This document shows positions 59,758 to 64,000 of a stretch of 64,000 bases of DNA, one piece after another. The stretch covers positions 12,475,001-12,539,000 of the forward strand of contig JAMPIT010000884.1 in the NCBI GenBank assembly GCA_026261815.1, written 5' to 3'. Position 1 is the stretch's first letter; each line of letters begins with the position of its first letter. This DNA comes from Monarcha castaneiventris obscurior. Its lineage: Eukaryota; Chordata; Aves; Passeriformes; Monarchidae. Under the pieces are notes generated by a model. That model ran no database searches. It saw only the letters and a list, made by a program, of their open reading frames with translations, and had not been told where the DNA came from. The position numbers were made by a program, and so were the translations under genes.

Positions 59758-60539
59758 TATCTGAAAGTGTTAAAACCAAGTGTAATCAGAACCAGCCTTC
59801 AATACAGAGTGGGAGAGCAGTGAACCAAAATGGGAGAAAGTGAGAGTCACGTTGTAGTAAGTAGAAGGAAGACCAAAAGAGGAGCACCTTGTGTCCCATA
59901 AACAAAATTTCTACAAATATATGCATTTCAAAGGACTCACACGGAAATGAAGAAATTCCCATTGGCAGCCAAGTCTTAAACATCACCTCTAAAAACCAAG
60001 GACAGAGCAAAATGCCAGCAGGCCTCTGGTAGATCCAATAAAAGCTACCAAAGTCTCAAACAAAAAAATACAAATGCTGAGCAGTCCTCAATTCCTCTTG
60101 AAGGCCAGTAACTGGCCAGTAAGTAAACTTGAATAACTAATGGAAATCAGGAGATCTGTAACGAGCTGCTCAATAATTCTTTGCTAAAGGGAAAGAAGAA
60201 ATAAAATAATTTATGTACATTCTCTGTGATCCTGCTGTAAAAATCTCAGGCAAAATACACAAATCATTATTTTATTTAAAAGAAAGAGGGAACAAAAAGG
60301 TAATAATCATGGTTATTTGATCTAATTAATCCTAAAGGAATCCATAAGAGACTAGAAAATGTTTAAAAACCACAAGTCCTGATCTGCTACCTGGGGAGAA
60401 TAAAAAACATTCTAGAAGGAAACAGGTGAAAAAAATAATGAAATTAGCATCTCCAAATTGTTTAAAAAAGGATCTTCAGCCTAAAGAGAATCAACAGCAT
60501 AGCTTTAAGGACAGATAAATGGCTGCCTCAAGGATCTGT
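59758..60539. other. non-coding stretch, nothing recognised
   Basis: AT-rich, with no exon, RNA or transposon signature that I can recognise. Confidence 0.5.
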
Positions 60540-60800
60540 CTTACCTCCTCTTTTTTTTTAAGTAATACCTTAATTTGCATAGTAATAACCCAATTATTGT
60601 AAGATTAAGTGACAGAAATCTCATTATTACCGTTCCTACAAAACAGTCGATATTCCATTCAGTACCTTTTAATGTTACACACCTTAAAACATAATTATTC
60701 CAATATATGCTCATTCATCTTTAATGCAATTTCTTTAATAATAATAAAAAAGGCTCTTCTGTAATTGTTAGGGGGTTTTGGTTGAATATATTATTGTTAA
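60540..60800. promoter_or_regulatory. candidate conserved non-coding element
   Basis: AT-rich and repeat-poor, with an octamer word ATTTGCAT at 60573-60580 next to AGTAATAACCCAATTATTG, then CTCATTATTACCG, ACAGTCGATATTCC, ACATAATTATTCC and TTAATAATAATAAAAAAGG. Two CpGs are retained. There is no reading frame of note. Enhancer function is inferred from words alone. Confidence 0.4.
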
Positions 60801-61679
60801 AACATGATTTTCCTCCTTCAGGCTGCTATAGAAACAAGCAAAGCCAACCAACTGCTTAGGGGCATGCTCCCTCCCCTCTTCCCAAGAGGGAGTCCACCAA
60901 GAGGCCTAAAGCACATATGTTAAAATATGTTGCAACAACTCTCTCTCTCCATCTCCCCACTCCCTGCTTCTTCCCACGCTGAGAGCTGGTCATAAGACAA
61001 GCTTGCAAACAAAATCAAATATATAGCAGCACCAGGCTTCTGAGAGTTATTTGTGTTCAGGGATTGCTGCTACGGGGAGAGGGGGAAGGGTTGTGGGTCT
61101 AGGGCTGTGGGAGGAGGAATCAGAGGCACGGGGCTCACCTGCTACAGGCATTCTCAGTTCCAATTATGGAGATAATAAATGGGATAAGTGGTCAGTTACT
61201 AGATTAACAGAAAGGAAGTGGGGGAAGGAGATAGGGCTGGCTCCATCAGAAGGACACAGCCCCACATATGTTCTGCTTCAAAAACATGTCATGAGCAGTT
61301 AGAAGAGGAGAAACAGCAGCCACCACCTCGCCAGTCCCATCTAACTCAAGGTAAGGCTGGGGAGCCTTTCACAGACAAATCTTCCACACTGCTTCTTCAA
61401 ATCCTAGACAGGCTGGAAACAACTGAGGGTTGGTAGCACTCAGTGTCTGTCAGGAGCCTGTACAAATTCAGTCACTGCTCCAAGTCCGGTGCTTAGTGGC
61501 CAGTGCCTTCCACAGTAACTTACAGAGGCTAGGAAGAAAAGGACTGTAAAAAGCCACTCTTTTATAGACAGTCCCCCTCCCAGTACACCCAGAGCAGCTC
61601 TCCAGGAAAAGCTGGTGGGAGCCATTCTTTGAAAAAACACAAAAATTCAGCTCGCTTGGCGCTCACTTGATCACTCATC
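60801..61679. other. non-coding stretch holding a strong G-quadruplex motif
   Basis: A small hairpin lies at 60874-60890 (CCCTCTT, CCC loop, AAGAGGG). The G-rich motif at 61074-61111 is listed separately. Open frames at 61051-61302 and 61218-61436 overlap in different phases and are unrecognised. I see no transposon. Confidence 0.5.
61074..61111 (+). other. six-run G-quadruplex motif (plus strand)
   Basis: G runs at 61074-61077 (4), 61081-61085 (5), 61088-61090 (3), 61095-61097 (3), 61102-61104 (3) and 61109-61111 (3) are separated by AGA, AA, TTGT, TCTA and CTGT. Six runs with every loop at four bases or less satisfy the standard four-run motif several times over, so alternative folds are available. 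Formation in cells is not shown. Confidence 0.85.
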
Positions 61680-61880
61680 CCACCACCACTAAAAGCAGCA
61701 AATACAAGATGCAATTTCACAGGAATTATTTACTGTTTAATTTTTGTGAAAGCCTTCTGTCAAAATGGCATGAAGGAGAAGTAATTTGGCTAAGTTCCGA
61801 TTCTCAAAGTCCTTTACAATCACCGAGACACTGCAGGTCCGATTAAAAAGGGAAAGTGTGCATTGCTGGAAACCATCCCT
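61680..61880. promoter_or_regulatory. candidate conserved non-coding element
   Basis: Repeat-poor block with GAATTATTTACTGTTTAATTTTTG, AGTAATTTGGC and a CpG-bearing word TCCGATT present twice, at 61796-61802 and 61838-61844, 42 bases apart. CACCGAG retains another CpG. No sustained frame is recognisable. The repeated rare word is the most specific signal. Confidence 0.38.
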
Positions 61881-62499
61881 GGGTGGAAGCATTCCAGGGT
61901 TTTTCAGTGTTGGGAACACAGCTTGCTGATCTTGGAGGTGAGGCAGCCCACCTCCCACCTCCAATCCCTGTGGGGCTTCTCATGATTGAGAACCGCAAGG
62001 CTGCCTCTTGACACTGCCCTGGATTTCACAGAAGGGGAAAACACCACATGCCAGCGCCAAGCCGGCAGGGAAACGACCATCCCTGGCACTGCCCACAGCC
62101 CTGCATGGAAGACAAGCTCCAGGGCAGAACAGCTGGACTTTTGCTCTGAAGATTTTGACCACTTCCGTAATGGTTCTGGTTATGAAAAGTTTCCAATTAT
62201 ATCATGTTCCACAGAAAGCAAATTAAAATGACTGTCTTTACTTGAAAATAAAATAAAGCAGTGAATATGCTAATGATTTTTTTTTTTTTACATTCTTATC
62301 TCATTTCATGCCTTTAAACAGAAAACCTTGTGAATCTTACTATGAAAATTATCAACAAAGACTAAACAGCCTTCCATCTTACACCAAAACTTGGAGGGCT
62401 GAGTTTATACCATCCTGACCCAATCTGACTGAAATTGAAAACTTTTCCTCTTCCATTAATAGCTTTTCCAATTCAGCAGTTCAAAGCTGCAATCCCTCA
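61881..62499. other. non-coding stretch, nothing recognised
   Basis: 61980-62110 is moderately GC-rich with overlapping short frames on both strands, none recognisable. A T run of about 14 bases lies at about 62277-62290. I see nothing else. Confidence 0.45.
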
Positions 62500-62800
62500 C
62501 AGCCTATGCAAGGATTTGGGATCATTTTATAAATCTGTGTGGCAAATGAACATGAAAGAGAAACTCTCCTTATGGCTGGGAACTATCCTTTGGGGGGAAA
62601 AATGTTATTAGCTTTTTAGAGAGCATTTGCAAGGGTAATTTGCACTACAGCATTTCTTTTTATTGGCCTTGCAAGCAAGTGTTGAAACAATTTGTCTTAA
62701 CATATATATTCACTTTGAATAGGGACCTCATGTGAAATGCTTCTCTTGAAACAAGGAACAATGGGTTCAAAAACCAACACTAAAAATGGTTGAGTGTGGC
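62500..62800. promoter_or_regulatory. possible conserved non-coding element
   Basis: Repeat-poor block with ATTTTATAAATCTG, GTTATTAGC, GCATTTGCAAGGGTAATTTGC, TTTTTATTGGCC (CCAAT-type) and ATATATATTCAC, ending near GGAACAATGGG (SOX-like). There is no coherent frame. Texture is the only evidence. Confidence 0.33.
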
Positions 62801-63845
62801 ACTAATTTATTTCATCAAAAATATTCAAAAGGAAAGAGGAAAGCAAGAAGGAAAGGATAAATGAATGAGGGAAAGAAAAGCTTCTGATGTAGTCTGTCAT
62901 AACTTAAGGCAGCTATGCCAAAGCTCCCAGTTTGGTCTAGCAATTTCACAGGTATTATAACAGGAGGGTAAATCGCTACTCCTGGACATCATTTGTATTT
63001 TATTACTTCTTAAGGGTCCTCAACCAAAACCAGGGCTTCAGCATATGAGATTCTGCACAAACAAACAGTACAGAAACACCTTTACTGCCCACAGACGATT
63101 CCCAACAGACAGCTGTAAGTCAGAATTTCCATGAGCTATAATGGACAGCAGCTGAGGATGCAGCATTTGATACAAGGAGTACAGAAGTCATTGAAAATCC
63201 TTCCCCTCTTTCAGTGTTCTTTGATTCATGGAAGAAACAAAGCAGGAGATTGCTCCTGGAAAAGTAAAACTGAAACCTCTGAGTAACTTCACCCTGCTCG
63301 GTGGGACAGTTCTTCAATGCAGAACACTCTGAGCAAAGAGAATTGATCTTTTTTATGCTCTGGTACAACAAAATGCAGACTGCAGACCTCCAGTTCTGAA
63401 AGTGGCATGTCATTCAACCAGGGCAAATAACTTAAGGAAGGAAAAAACTATTCATGACAAGGAAACAATGCCACATTTGCAGTGAAGTTATAGGTCATTT
63501 GAATTGCAAGTACTTTCTTCTGCTAAAATCAGTATAAAAAAGACCAATGGAAGTATAGTTAGAAATAATAAAATCAAAGGTCACCAGTCACATATGTTTC
63601 TAGTGCTGATTCATCCCTACAGCGAGAATTCAACTCGCAGATGACAGCCCCAAAAGGCAGTTTGTTAGTGCAGCTCCCTTCCCCTTCTCCTGGAGCTCAA
63701 GGGATTCCCAAGGGGTGGTAAGAGTCTGTTGCTCACAGGCTAAAACAGTTTTCTCATTCTTTTGCTGCAACTCTTCTATCTCCCATCTCAGTGGTGTACT
63801 GGGTACAGTAACCAAAATTTAGGTAGCAATACTACTTACTCTGAA

Positions 63846-63876
63846 TTTTTCAATTAAATGCATTTTAATTGAAAAA
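63846..63876. repeat. perfect 13-bp inverted repeat, 5-base loop
   Basis: TTTTTCAATTAAA at 63846-63858 and TTTAATTGAAAAA at 63864-63876 are exact reverse complements around the loop TGCAT. The middle reads CAATTAAATGCATTTTAATT, which pairs homeodomain TAAT cores around an ATGCAT. Confidence 0.95.
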
Positions 63877-63938
63877 GAAAAATGAATGGAGACTTGCTAG
63901 TTTCAATAGCAAATTCTCAAGCCCAGAATAACTGAGTT

Positions 63939-63981
63939 GAAAAAAAAACCCAGAAAAACCCCCAAACCCCAAAACACGCCA
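63939..63981. repeat. A/C-rich low-complexity tract
   Basis: An A run, CCCAGAAAAACCCCC, AAACCCCAAAACACGCC. It is of the same class as the other A/C tracts. Confidence 0.7.
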
Positions 63982-64000
63982 CAGGCCAGGATGGATGTTC

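Larger units (their letters stand above)
62801..64000. other. non-coding end of window, small repeats only
   Basis: I recognise no gene. A 13-bp inverted repeat lies at 63846-63876 and an A/C tract at 63939-63981. Short minus-strand frames at 63120-63413 and 63630-63815 match nothing I know. Confidence 0.5.

Noticed and set aside
59397..59843. Three long open frames over the A/C tract, rich in Phe/Gly on one strand and Lys/Pro/Thr on the other
   Set aside because: They are translations of simple sequence with no stop-forming words, and do not indicate a gene.

Overview
This window looks like a stretch of bird nuclear chromosome with no protein-coding gene I can support. The bird assignment rests on the interspersed repeats. 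Six CR1 LINE fragments carry the typical avian CR1 3' region, with ATGATTCTATGATTCT-type tails and the matching antisense 'ggttggaagggacct' blocks. There is also one solo LTR of about 1.07 kb that resembles avian ERVL-type LTRs. I see no bacterial operon structure, no dense coding, no rRNA or tRNA I can recognise, and no CRISPR. Base composition is AT-rich by eye and CpG is scarce. The open frames present are short (nearly all under 150 codons), overlap on both strands, and resemble no protein family I recognise, except for a decayed CR1 reverse-transcriptase tail at about 45.1-45.5 kb.

Layout: 1-1.2 kb is plain AT-rich sequence. 1.2-1.66 kb is a strong candidate conserved non-coding element (CNE) with octamer and homeodomain words. 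1.7-16 kb is unremarkable apart from simple repeats. 16.2-22.9 kb holds two CNE-like blocks and two CR1 fragments. 27.5-27.7 kb is CNE-like and contains a compact G-quadruplex motif. 29.7 kb has another CR1. 34.5-35 kb and 40.2-40.5 kb are CNE-like. 41.3-48.5 kb is the repeat-rich part: CR1 tail, long CR1, solo LTR, a CNE-like block, then another CR1 tail. 50.7-51.3 kb, 53.7 kb, 58.7-59.5 kb, 60.5 kb, 61.7 kb and 62.5 kb are further CNE-like blocks, interrupted by a 170-bp A/C-only tract at 59.6 kb and a six-run G-quadruplex motif at 61.07 kb.

My overall reading is a gene desert, or a very long intron, carrying many candidate enhancers for a developmental gene outside the window. That is inference: conservation cannot be seen from one sequence. 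The target gene cannot be named. I found no undescribed multi-gene system. The most specific unexplained signals are perfect inverted repeats within or near CNE-like blocks (12 bp at 34.57-34.62 kb, 15 bp at 47.63-47.69 kb, 13 bp at 63.85-63.88 kb) and the two G-quadruplex motifs.
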